This document shows positions 37,487 to 45,363 of a stretch of DNA of 64,000 nucleotides, in pieces (position 1 is the stretch's first letter; every line of letters starts with the position of its first letter). Both the position numbers and the translations under genes were made by a program. The stretch covers positions 310,001 to 374,000 of the forward strand of contig JAWQCY010000001.1 in assembly GCA_036321795.1 (NCBI GenBank), read 5' to 3'. The notes under the pieces were generated by a model that made no database searches, was not told the origin of the DNA, and saw only the letters and a list, made by a program, of their open reading frames with translations. Source of the stretch: CAKVON01 sp902475665. GTDB taxonomy: Bacteria > Actinomycetota > Coriobacteriia > Coriobacteriales > Atopobiaceae.

Positions 37487-38717
37487 CGAAGATCCCCCTT
37501 ACGTTGTCCAGGGCGTCGATGAGGCGGTCGACGTCGCCCTTGTCGTTGTAGAACGCGATCGAGGCGCGGCAGGTGCTGTCCTGGCCGAGCCAGGCAAGAA
37601 GCGGCTGGGCGCAGTGGTGGCCGGCGCGGATGGCCACGCCGGAGATGTCCAGGATCGAGGCGACGTCGTGCGGGTGGACGCCGTCGACCACGAAGGAGAC
37701 CGCGCCAACGTGGCGCGTGGGCTCGGCGGGACCGAGGACCTGAACGTAGGGGAGGGAGGCCAGGCGCTCGCACAGGTAGGCGGCAAGCTCGCGCTCGCGG
37801 GCCTCCAGGCGGTCCATCCCGATGCCCTCCAGGTAGGTGATGGCAGCGTCGAACGCGTAGATGCCCGCGGCGTCCTGGGTGCCCGCCTCGAACTTCTGCG
37901 GGACGGGTGCCCACACGGCGTCCTTCTCGGTAACGGAGTCGATCATCTCGCCACCGGTGAGGAACGGCGGCATGGAGTCGAGCACGTCATGCCTGCCCCA
38001 CAAGACGCCGATGCCCATGGGGCCCATGGCCTTGTGGGCCGAGAAGGCCATGAGGTCGCAGCCGATCTTGGCGACGTCGACGTCGAGGTGCGGGACGCTC
38101 TGCGCGCCGTCGACCACTGCCATGGCGCCGACCTCGTGGGCGCGCTCGCAGATCCTGGCGATCGGGGTCTCGACGCCCAGGACGTTGGAGACGTGGGTGC
38201 ACGAGACGATCTTGGTGCCGGGCGTGATGGTGGCCTCGATGGCCTCGTCGGTGATGGTGCCGTCGGGCAACGGGCGCAGGTAGACGAGCTCGGCGCCCTT
38301 CTCGCGACACAGGCGCTGCCAGGGAATCAGGTTGGAGTGGTGCTCCATGATCGAGATGACCACGCGGTCGCCCGCGCCGACGAGCTGCCTGCCCAGGGTG
38401 TTGGCCACCAGGTTGAGCGACTCGCTGGCGTTGCGGGTGAAGACGACCTCGTCGCCGCGCGTGGCGCCGATGTGTCGCGCGATGTGGTCGCGCGCGCGGT
38501 CGATGGCCTGGGTGGCCTCGACCGACAGGCGGTACAGGCCGCGCAGGGGGTTGGCGTTCATCGTCTCGTAGAACTCTCGCTGCGCGTCGAGCACGCAGGC
38601 GGGGCGCTGCGCGGTGGCCGCGCTGTCAAGGAAGGCCAGCTCGGGGTTGTTGGCGAGCAGCGGGAAGTCGGCCTTGAACGGGTTTGCCGTGATGTCGCGG
38701 ATGGCGTTGTCGTCCAT
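37479..38717 (-). CDS. sufS: Cysteine desulfurase SufS
   Basis: PLP enzyme of 412 residues that removes sulfur from cysteine and passes persulfide to SufU for cluster assembly. The PLP lysine is in FSAHKAMGPMGIG, the active cysteine in RAGHHCAQPLLAWLG, and the His/Asp cofactor residues in VVDGAQSVPHLDVDV. The class II (SufS) features match. ATG 38717 follows AAGGAGAG. It lies between sufD and sufU. Confidence 0.95.
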   Translation of the reverse strand: MDDNAIRDITANPFKADFPLLANNPELAFLDSAATAQRPACVLDAQREFYETMNANPLRGLYRLSVEATQAIDRARDHIARHIGATRGDEVVFTRNASESLNLVANTLGRQLVGAGDRVVISIMEHHSNLIPWQRLCREKGAELVYLRPLPDGTITDEAIEATITPGTKIVSCTHVSNVLGVETPIARICERAHEVGAMAVVDGAQSVPHLDVDVAKIGCDLMAFSAHKAMGPMGIGVLWGRHDVLDSMPPFLTGGEMIDSVTEKDAVWAPVPQKFEAGTQDAAGIYAFDAAITYLEGIGMDRLEARERELAAYLCERLASLPYVQVLGPAEPTRHVGAVSFVVDGVHPHDVASILDISGVAIRAGHHCAQPLLAWLGQDSTCRASIAFYNDKGDVDRLIDALDNVRGIFGA

Positions 38718-38733
38718 CGTGTGGGTCTCTCCT

Positions 38734-39786
38734 TCAGTCCTCGGTCGCGTGCTCGCAGGCGAGCTCCTCGGCGACGTCGTCACCATAGATGGCGGCGGCG
38801 CACCCGGCGATCGCGCGTCGGGCGGCGGGCGTGGCGTGGGCGTAGGCGTCGTCGACGACGGCTCGCGAGAAGAGCGCCGTGGCGTCGGCCTCGGTCAGGC
38901 CGCGGTCGGCCAGGTAGGCCATCTGCTCGGGCGAGATGGAGCCGATGGTGGCTCCGTGGTCGCCCTGGACGTCGTCCTCGTCGCACAGGATGACGGGCAG
39001 GCTCTTGTTGACGACGTCGTCGCCGGCAAGAAGCACCGTCTCGTTCTCGCGGCCCTTGGCACCCTTGGCGCCGTGGATGAGGTCGATCGTGTCGCGCAGG
39101 CTCTTGGTGGCACCCTGCTCGAGCACGCCGGAGACGTCGATGTCGCAGCGCGTGTCGCGCCCGCGCATGCGCGAGACGTAGTTGACGTCGAGCGTCTGGC
39201 CGTCACGCACCAGGTAGCGCGTGGAGAGCGAGAAGCGCGAGCGCTCGCCCGCCTGGTTGACGGCGAGTCCGACAACGCTCGTTCGGCCGCCCAGGACGTA
39301 CTGGCGCGCGTCGAGGGTGGCGCCGTCGGCGAGCTCGACGCCAGTGCTGTCGAGGGTTCGCGCGTCGTCGGCGCAGGCCACGACGGTGACCAGCTCGACG
39401 CTGGCGCCGCGCTCGGCGCGGATGCGAAGCGCGGAGCTGCCGGGCACGTCCCGGCGGGTGACGCTCGAGGTCACGGCGATCGAGACGTGCCCGCCCGCCG
39501 CGACGGTGACGTCGGTGGCGTGTGCGGGGTCATCGTCGGTGAGGTCGATGGCGACGGTGGCGGAGTCGCCGGCGGCGACCTCGACCACGGCACGCTCGGC
39601 TGCCGTGGCGTCGATCCAGTCCGTGGCGGCGTCGCCGGCGCCCATCTCGAGGGCGGCCAGGGGGCCGTCGTACTTCTCGGCAGGCGCGGCGGGGGTGGGG
39701 ACGTCGAGCGCGATGTCGTTGACGCGCAGGTAGTTCCAGGTCTGCGCGGGCGGGGTGTTGACGTGGGCGAGGGTGGTCGTGTCCAT
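38734..39786 (-). CDS. sufD: Fe-S cluster assembly protein SufD
   Basis: Scaffold subunit of 350 residues forming the SufBC2D complex with SufB and SufC. The C-terminal half is a right-handed beta-helix of the SufB/D family, with GDDVVNKSLPVILCDEDDVQGDHGATIG near the end, split as GDHGATIGSISPEQMAYL. The N-terminal region is poorly conserved and contains PAPAEKYDGPLAALEMG, encoded by an iterated motif copy. The start overlaps the sufB stop by one base (TAATG). Confidence 0.9.
   Translation of the reverse strand: MDTTTLAHVNTPPAQTWNYLRVNDIALDVPTPAAPAEKYDGPLAALEMGAGDAATDWIDATAAERAVVEVAAGDSATVAIDLTDDDPAHATDVTVAAGGHVSIAVTSSVTRRDVPGSSALRIRAERGASVELVTVVACADDARTLDSTGVELADGATLDARQYVLGGRTSVVGLAVNQAGERSRFSLSTRYLVRDGQTLDVNYVSRMRGRDTRCDIDVSGVLEQGATKSLRDTIDLIHGAKGAKGRENETVLLAGDDVVNKSLPVILCDEDDVQGDHGATIGSISPEQMAYLADRGLTEADATALFSRAVVDDAYAHATPAARRAIAGCAAAIYGDDVAEELACEHATED
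39673..39682 (-). repeat. Iterated 10-mer (N-terminal region of sufD)
   Basis: Exact copy followed by TAC, encoding PAEKYDG. Confidence 0.8.
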
Positions 39787-41186
39787 TAGCCGATCGCCCC
39801 TTCCATCTCGAGCTTGATGAGGTTGTTCATCTCGACGGCATACTCCAGTGGGAGCTCCTTCGAGATGGGGTTGGCGAATCCGTTGACCACCATGGTGCGG
39901 GCCTCCTCCTCGGTGACGCCGCGGCTCATGAGGTACATGATCGTGTCGTCCGAGATGCGGCCGATGGTGGCCTCGTGGCCCACGCTGGCGCTGGGGCAGC
40001 GCACGTCCATCGCCGGGATGGTGTCGGAGCGGCTGATGTCGTCGAGCATGAGCGACTGGCAGCTGACGCTGGCCTTGGCGCGCTCGGCGTTCTTGGTGAC
40101 CATGATCGAGCTGCGGAACGTGGAGGTGCCGCCGTTGGAGAGCGACTTGGTCGAGACGGACGCCGTGGTGTCGGGGGCCGCCAGGATGACCTTGCAGCCG
40201 GTGTCGAGGTCCTGCGTGGCGCCGGCGAAGGTGATGCCGGTGAACTCGCAGCTGGAGCGCGCGCCGGCGAGCACGGTGGTGGGGTAGAGGTAGGAGACGT
40301 GGCTGCCGAAGCTGCCCGAGACCCACTCCATCGTGCCGCCCTCCTCGACGCGGGCGCGCTTCGTGTTGAGGTTGTACATGTTCTTGGACCAGTTCTCGAT
40401 CGTGGAGTAGCGCAGGCGTGCGCCCTTGCCCACGTACAGCTCGACGCAACCGGCGTGCAGGTTGGCCACGTTGTATTTGGGTGCCGAGCAGCCCTCGATG
40501 AAGTGCAGGTTGGCGCCCGGCTCGACGACGATCAGGGTGTGCTCGAACTGGCCCGCGCCGGCGGCGTTGAGGCGGAAGTAGCTCTGCAGCGGGAACTCGA
40601 CGTCGACGCCCGCCGGGACGTAGACGAACGATCCGCCGGACCACACCGCGCCGTGCAAAGCCGCGAACTTGTGGTCGTGGGGAGGCACGAGCCTCATGAA
40701 CTTCTCGCGAATGAGGTCCGCGTACTCGCCGTGCAGGGCCTCCTCGATGCCGGAGTAGACGACACCCATCTGGGCGGCCGTGTCCTGCATGTTGTGGTAG
40801 ACGAGCTCTGAGTCGTACTGCGCGCCGACGCCCGCCAGGTAGGATCGCTCGGCCTTGGGGATGCCCAGGCGCTCGAAGGTGTCCTTGATCTCCTCGGGGA
40901 CGTCCTCCCAGTTGGAGGCCTGCTTGGTCTTGGGCGAGACGTAGGTGGAGATGTGGTCCATGTCCAGGCCGTCGATCGCCGGGCCCCAGTTGGCGGGCAT
41001 CTCCATGCGCTGGTATGTCTCGAGCGACTTCAGGCGCAGCTCGAGCATCCAGTCGGGCTCGTCCTTTTTGCGCGAGATGGACTCGACGATCTCGGGCGTG
41101 AGGCCGTCGGCGTAGCGCTCGTAGCCCTCCTCGGGCTTGACGAAGTCGTACAGCCTGCGGTCGATGTCTTTGACCTGCTCAGCCAT
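39786..41186 (-). CDS. sufB: Fe-S cluster assembly protein SufB
   Basis: Main scaffold of the SUF system, 466 residues. It has the family start DFVKPEEGYERYADGLTP, the core LVPPHDHKFAALHGAVWSGG and YFRLNAAGAGQFEHTLI, the cysteine-bearing FIEGCSAPKYNVANLHAGC, and the conserved C-terminal DVRCPSASVGHEATIGRIS followed by SRGVTEEEAR. Length is typical. It sits directly after sufC. Confidence 0.97.
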   Translation of the reverse strand: MAEQVKDIDRRLYDFVKPEEGYERYADGLTPEIVESISRKKDEPDWMLELRLKSLETYQRMEMPANWGPAIDGLDMDHISTYVSPKTKQASNWEDVPEEIKDTFERLGIPKAERSYLAGVGAQYDSELVYHNMQDTAAQMGVVYSGIEEALHGEYADLIREKFMRLVPPHDHKFAALHGAVWSGGSFVYVPAGVDVEFPLQSYFRLNAAGAGQFEHTLIVVEPGANLHFIEGCSAPKYNVANLHAGCVELYVGKGARLRYSTIENWSKNMYNLNTKRARVEEGGTMEWVSGSFGSHVSYLYPTTVLAGARSSCEFTGITFAGATQDLDTGCKVILAAPDTTASVSTKSLSNGGTSTFRSSIMVTKNAERAKASVSCQSLMLDDISRSDTIPAMDVRCPSASVGHEATIGRISDDTIMYLMSRGVTEEEARTMVVNGFANPISKELPLEYAVEMNNLIKLEMEGAIG

Positions 41187-41951
41187 TTACGCGTCCTCCT
41201 GCCCCAGGCGCGCCTCGAACTGCTCGAAGCCCTCGCGGTCGATCGTGGGGATGAGGTCGGCGCCGCCCTCGGCGACGAGGTTGCCCTTGACCATGACGTG
41301 CGTGCGGTCGACGTCGAGGCGCTCGAGGATGCGCGTGTTGTGCGTGATGACGAGAAGTGCGCCGTCGCACTGCTGGCGGTATGCCTCGATGCCTCGTGAG
41401 ACGACGGACAGGGCGTCGACGTCCAGGCCGGAGTCGGTCTCGTCCAGGATGGCCAGCTTGGGCTGGAGCAGCAGCAACTGGAGCATCTCGACCTTCTTCT
41501 TCTCGCCGCCGGAGAAGCCTACGTTGAGCTCGCGGTCGAGGTAGGAGGGGTCCATGTCCAGCTGGTCGGCCAGCTCGGCCACGCGGGCGCGGAACTGGCG
41601 GGACTTCATCTTGAGCTGCGGGCGCTTGTCGCAGATCGTGCGCAGGTAGCTGTTGAGCGGCACGCCGGGAACCTCGACTGGCGCCTGGTAGGACAGGAAG
41701 ATGCCGGCGACCGAGCGCTTGTCGGCGGCGAGCCCGGTGACGTCGGTGCCGTCGAACTCGATGGAGCCGGCGCTGACCTTGTACTGCGGGTCGCCCATGA
41801 TGACGTGGCCCAGCGTCGACTTGCCCGCGCCGTTGGGGCCCATCAGGACGTGGCACTCGCCGGCGGCGACGGTCAGGTCGATGTCGTGGAGGATGGTCTT
41901 GTCCTCGGTTCCGGCCGAAAGGCCGCTGACCTTGAGCAGGGGTTCTGCCAT
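41187..41951 (-). CDS. sufC: Fe-S cluster assembly ATPase SufC
   Basis: ABC-type ATPase of 254 residues that drives SufB-SufD rearrangement in cluster assembly. Walker A is GPNGAGKST, the Q-loop region FLSYQAPVEVPGVPLNSYLR is specific for SufC, the signature is FSGGEKKKVEML and Walker B is LAILDETDSGLD, with VITHN as the switch. ATG 41951 has AAGGAG upstream. It is the first gene of the operon; a TATGAT -10-like element lies about 80 bases upstream near 42040. Confidence 0.96.
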   Translation of the reverse strand: MAEPLLKVSGLSAGTEDKTILHDIDLTVAAGECHVLMGPNGAGKSTLGHVIMGDPQYKVSAGSIEFDGTDVTGLAADKRSVAGIFLSYQAPVEVPGVPLNSYLRTICDKRPQLKMKSRQFRARVAELADQLDMDPSYLDRELNVGFSGGEKKKVEMLQLLLLQPKLAILDETDSGLDVDALSVVSRGIEAYRQQCDGALLVITHNTRILERLDVDRTHVMVKGNLVAEGGADLIPTIDREGFEQFEARLGQEDA

Positions 41952-42143
41952 GTTGGTACTCCTTGCGTATGTGTTGCCCGCGCACGTGCGCCACGGGTGG
42001 CTCACGCCTTCCCGCGCGGGATTCGATTCCACCTAAATCATAGTAACGATAGGGGAATTAAAAGGCACTACTCAAGAAGCGGTTGGGAGGGGAAATCCCA
42101 TGCGTTCGCCACAGTGTGCGGACGGCCGTTCGGGACGGTCTGC
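41952..42143 (-). promoter_or_regulatory. suf operon promoter region
   Basis: This 192-base spacer contains an AT-rich stretch at 42030-42065. On the minus strand it reads CCTATCGTTACTATGATT, with TATGAT as a plausible -10. Flanking CCTA/TAGG could be an Rrf2 half-site pair, but this is weak. Confidence 0.3.
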
Positions 42144-42977
42144 TCACCCGAGGCGCAGGCTCGGCTCGACGAACTTCTCGACAACCTCGGCGATGACGCC
42201 GTCGTCGCAGGTGGAGGACGCGATATAGTCGGCGATCTGCGGCAGGCCGTCGCCCGCGCCCGCCACGGCCACGCCCAGGCCGGCGGCCCGCACCATGGAC
42301 TCGTCGTTGGCGGCGTCGCCGCAGCAGATGACGTCTGACATGGGGATGCCCAGGAGCTCGGCGAGCCTGGTGACGCCGGTGCCCTTGGTCACGCCCGCCG
42401 GCATGAACTCGAGGAAGCGTCCCGACGAGAAGGTCGTGTCCACGCCGTCCAACAGCTCGGCCGGCATGTCGCGCACGATCTGGCGCAGGCGAGCCATGTC
42501 GGGGTGGTTGAAGATGATCTTGGCGACGGGCGTGTCGCGGAGGAAGTCGATGCTCGCCGACGGCAGGTCGTCGAAGTCGATGAGGCGGCTGATGTAGTCG
42601 AACTCGCCCGCGGACAGGTTCCACACCCACATCCGGCCAGTCTGCTCGTACACGTGGAATCCGACGTCGCCGAGGCCCAGGCCGTACTCGAAGATGGCCC
42701 GCATGCGGTCGAAGTCCATGGGGCTGGAGGCGATCGGGTTGGGGTCGCCGACGCGGTTTATGGTGCCGCCGTTGAATGAGATCACGTAGCTGCCCTCGAG
42801 AAGTTCGCGGATGGGCTCGAGGCTGCTCATGACCGAGTCGTAGGGGCGTCCCGACGAGGGCACGAATGGGATTCCTAGCTCGCGCAGGCGCCTGATTGCC
42901 TCGACGTTTGCCCGGGGGATGGCGTGGTCGTGGTCGAGGAAGGTCTCGTCCATGTCGCTGGCGACGAGTCGATACAT
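42144..42977 (-). CDS. Cof-type HAD-superfamily phosphatase
   Basis: Cytoplasmic sugar- or nucleotide-phosphate phosphatase of 277 residues. Motif I is SDMDETFLD with the nucleophile Asp, and motif II is the Ser in VPSSGRPYD. A C2B-type cap follows. The C-terminal GVTKGTGVTRLAELLGI lysine and CGDAANDESM metal-binding motif complete the site. The gene starts within five bases of the downstream end of the alpha/beta hydrolase gene, so the two are probably co-transcribed. The substrate is unknown. Confidence 0.9.
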   Translation of the reverse strand: MYRLVASDMDETFLDHDHAIPRANVEAIRRLRELGIPFVPSSGRPYDSVMSSLEPIRELLEGSYVISFNGGTINRVGDPNPIASSPMDFDRMRAIFEYGLGLGDVGFHVYEQTGRMWVWNLSAGEFDYISRLIDFDDLPSASIDFLRDTPVAKIIFNHPDMARLRQIVRDMPAELLDGVDTTFSSGRFLEFMPAGVTKGTGVTRLAELLGIPMSDVICCGDAANDESMVRAAGLGVAVAGAGDGLPQIADYIASSTCDDGVIAEVVEKFVEPSLRLG

Positions 42978-42981
42978 CGTG

Positions 42982-44379
42982 CTAGGCCTCCTCGGTGGGG
43001 TTGGGCTCGGTGGTGGTGTCGGCGGGCTCGTCGGTGTTTGCGTCCGTGGCGGCGGCGTCGGCGGGCTCCTCGGTGGGGGGTGCGACCTCGCCGTCCTTCT
43101 CGGCAGGCTCGGGGTCGGGGAGTGGGGCGGCCGTGCCGTCGACGAAGGGGGTCACGAAGCCGAAGAGGCTGTCGTAGTAGCGTGCGGGGTCGGACAGCGA
43201 GGACTGGACGTGGCCGGCGTGCGGGAAGTTGACGAACAGGTGATGTTCGCCCGCGGCGGCATCGCCCGCCTCGGCGTCGAAGTCGAGCGCCATGTAGGGC
43301 GGGACGAAGACGTCCTTGTCGCCATGCATGAAGAGCAGGGGAACGCGCGCGTGCTTGGCGGCCGTGATCGGGTAGACCGACAGCAGGTTGACGCCGCCCT
43401 TGAGGTTACGGAAGACCAGGCTGGCCATGTCGAGCGTGGGGTGGCAGGGGGTGCCCTCGGCCTTGAGGATGGGGAGCATGACGTTCCAGACGTCGGTGTA
43501 TGCGGCGTCGGCGACGATGGCCTTTACCTGGGACGGAAGGTCCTCGAGATCGGCGGCCGCGACGACCGTGGCGCCTCCCATCGAGTGGCCGTGGAGCACA
43601 ACGGCGATGTCCTCGCCCTCGGAGGCGACCAGCGCCTGGACCCACGAGACGACGTCGAAGCGCTCGCGCCAGCCCATGGCGATCCAGCGGCCCTCGCTGT
43701 TGCCGTGGGCGCGCTGCTCGACGAACAGCAGGTTGTAGCCCTGCTGCGCGTAGTGGCGCGCATAGAGCATGCCCTCGAGCCAGTCGCCGTTCCAGCCGTG
43801 GAAGAAGACCATCCAACGGCGGCTGTCAGGATTGCAGCGAAGGACGTGGCCGACCAGCTTGAGGCCGTCGTACGACTGGCACCGCAGCGTCTCGTAGTCG
43901 GGGCAGCCGCACAGCCACTCCCAGGTGGCGTCGGACTCCTCGGCGCGGTTGGCGCGGAAGTTGGAGACCTCCTCGGGGGTGAGCCTGTCGCATGCGACTG
44001 CCATGCTCGCGTTGCGGGGGTCGCCCAGAAGTCCGCCCAGGCAGGCCATGCGGGCGTCGGCGTCGTCATCGGCGTGCGCGCGACGTGCCTCGGACGCGGG
44101 GCGGCCAGACCTGCAGAAGAACGAACGTGCGGTGACGGCGCCCATCCCAAGCAGGACCAACACGCCGACGATGTCGATTCCCAGGATGGCGAGGCCGACG
44201 GCGGGGGACTTCATTGGGAAGGCCGCGATGGCCGCGGCGATGGCGAGGCCCATGGCCACGAGCATGGGGGTGACGAGATGTGAGCCGTCGACGACCTCGG
44301 CGTTCTTGCCGGTGCGGTCGGGGAGCGTGGGGAGCTTGGGCAGGCGGCTGCCGGTCTGCGTGTTCTGGGTGTTGGGCAT
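42982..44379 (-). CDS. Membrane-anchored alpha/beta hydrolase
   Basis: Serine hydrolase of 465 residues. Two N-terminal membrane helices (about 38-90) anchor the enzyme. The hydrolase fold has the oxyanion region VFFHGWNGDWLEGM, the nucleophile Ser in LHGHSMGGATVV, Asp in FMHGDKDVFVP and His in FPHAGHVQSSL. It resembles the YqkD/BAAT-like esterases. A Pro/Glu/Thr/Ala-rich tail of about 45 residues begins PEPAEKDGEVAPP, encoded by an iterated motif copy. ATG 44379 was chosen because upstream sequence is low-complexity and unconserved. The substrate is unknown. Confidence 0.82.
   Translation of the reverse strand: MPNTQNTQTGSRLPKLPTLPDRTGKNAEVVDGSHLVTPMLVAMGLAIAAAIAAFPMKSPAVGLAILGIDIVGVLVLLGMGAVTARSFFCRSGRPASEARRAHADDDADARMACLGGLLGDPRNASMAVACDRLTPEEVSNFRANRAEESDATWEWLCGCPDYETLRCQSYDGLKLVGHVLRCNPDSRRWMVFFHGWNGDWLEGMLYARHYAQQGYNLLFVEQRAHGNSEGRWIAMGWRERFDVVSWVQALVASEGEDIAVVLHGHSMGGATVVAAADLEDLPSQVKAIVADAAYTDVWNVMLPILKAEGTPCHPTLDMASLVFRNLKGGVNLLSVYPITAAKHARVPLLFMHGDKDVFVPPYMALDFDAEAGDAAAGEHHLFVNFPHAGHVQSSLSDPARYYDSLFGFVTPFVDGTAAPLPDPEPAEKDGEVAPPTEEPADAAATDANTDEPADTTTEPNPTEEA
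43096..43105 (-). repeat. Iterated 10-mer (C-terminal tail of alpha/beta hydrolase)
   Basis: Exact copy followed by GAC, encoding PAEKDGE. Confidence 0.8.
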
Positions 44380-44837
44380 GGGGGTCGCTTTCTGCTTGGG
44401 CGTTCTTCTCGGTATGTGTGTGCCGCGCGGGCTGTGCGGATGGCGCTGCGTGAGGCGCGGGTGTCTTTCGGGTGCTGCGTGCCGTGCGCCAGACGTGTGC
44501 GGGTTGGCTTGTTGCTGACACTCTAGACGATTGATGCCCATTTCTAGTCCAGTTATCCCCATGGGATTCGCGGGGTTCCGTGGGCGTTCGCGGCTTAGCT
44601 GCGGGTGGCCGTTGCCGGCGGCGTGTCGGATGGCGAATCGCTGGCGGATGACTGTTTTTCGCAAAATTGTGGCGGTTTACTGTGTGCGTCTGGTTTCGAG
44701 TGCTGGGATGACGAAAATCGTCAGGCCGTCTACCTGCGGTTTTCTAACTGCCTGGTTTCGTTGCCGCCGCGCGATGGGCGTGTGCGCCCATTTGGAACGG
44801 TTTACTGTTTTTCAGACCCCGAAAAACAGCTGTCACA

Positions 44838-44920
44838 GACAGTAAATCGCTCTCGTTTCCAGCAAGACAGTAAATCGACTTCGATTCCAGTCGGGACGTA
44901 AACCGCCTCACGAATGCCGT
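44838..44920 (+). repeat. Three degenerate tandem repeats of about 28 bp
   Basis: Units start at 44838, 44866 and 44895. The first two share GACAGTAAATCG, then TCG, then TTCCAG; the third is diverged (GACGTAAACCG). They are preceded by inverted copies of the same core. Confidence 0.5.
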
Positions 44921-45073
44921 GCGAGCAATCCGCTCCCTTTTTGCAGAAAACAGGCGATATTAGGTTTTCGGAAGATCGCACCGTCAGGTAGCGTGCGAGC
45001 CTGCGATTCCGACAAGCCATCTACCTGCTGTTTTACGGAGGCTCTCCTATCGTGCGCACTGGCTCTCTGGCCT

Positions 45074-45120
45074 GGTGCACAAAACCCCGAGTTTTAGGCA
45101 TTTTGCACCCCAAAATCGGG
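45074..45120. repeat. Overlapping inverted repeats upstream of the symporter gene
   Basis: GGTGCACAAAA (45074) pairs with TTTTGCACC (45101), and CCCGAGTTTT (45086) with AAAATCGGG (45112). The two hairpins are mutually exclusive, just upstream of the -10 hexamer. Confidence 0.45.
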
Positions 45121-45132
45121 CCCTCAAAAACC

Positions 45133-45138
45133 TATAAT
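45133..45138 (+). promoter_or_regulatory. -10 hexamer TATAAT upstream of the symporter gene
   Basis: A perfect TATAAT lies 225 bases before the symporter start. No good -35 is seen at 17 bases. Confidence 0.4.
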
Positions 45139-45311
45139 CCCGCCTTTTCTGCAGCGGACCCCCGTTTTGCTCGCAACGCCCCGCCGCCCGCAACGCCCCG
45201 CCGCCCGCCCGCACGGCAGCCACCCCGCGACTCCGCTCCGCCTCGCAACCCGCACACCCCGCCCCGCACCCCATCCGTAACCCGTCGTTCGCAAACGGGT
45301 GCTAGGGTTGC

Positions 45312-45321
45312 TGCCGAGAAG
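45312..45321 (+). repeat. Iterated 10-mer, intergenic copy
   Basis: Exact copy followed by TAC, 43 bases upstream of the symporter start. Confidence 0.85.
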
Positions 45322-45363
45322 TACCGCCCGCCCGCAGCCCCATCCCCGAAGGGAGGCCCCCAC

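Larger units (their letters stand above)
44380..45363. other. 984-bp non-coding, repeat-rich spacer
   Basis: No frame here looks coding. The stretch 44590-45060 is less GC-rich than the genome. It holds CGGTTTACTGT twice (44673, 44798), GACAGTAAATCG twice (44838, 44866), a diverged third copy at 44895, ACTGTTTTTC twice (44651, 44804) and a CTACCTGC-N-GTTTT block twice (44730, 45021). A 9-bp hairpin sits at 44805-44829. A TATAAT hexamer and an iterated motif precede the symporter gene. Confidence 0.6.

Noticed and set aside
44531..44901. Two plus-strand frames of about 100 codons in the repeat-rich spacer
   Set aside because: No ribosome site, odd composition (Cys/Arg/Trp rich) and they run through the repeats; not convincing genes.
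44838..44920. Possible CRISPR array
   Set aside because: Only three units, no constant repeat with variable spacers, and no cas genes; better described as degenerate tandem repeats.
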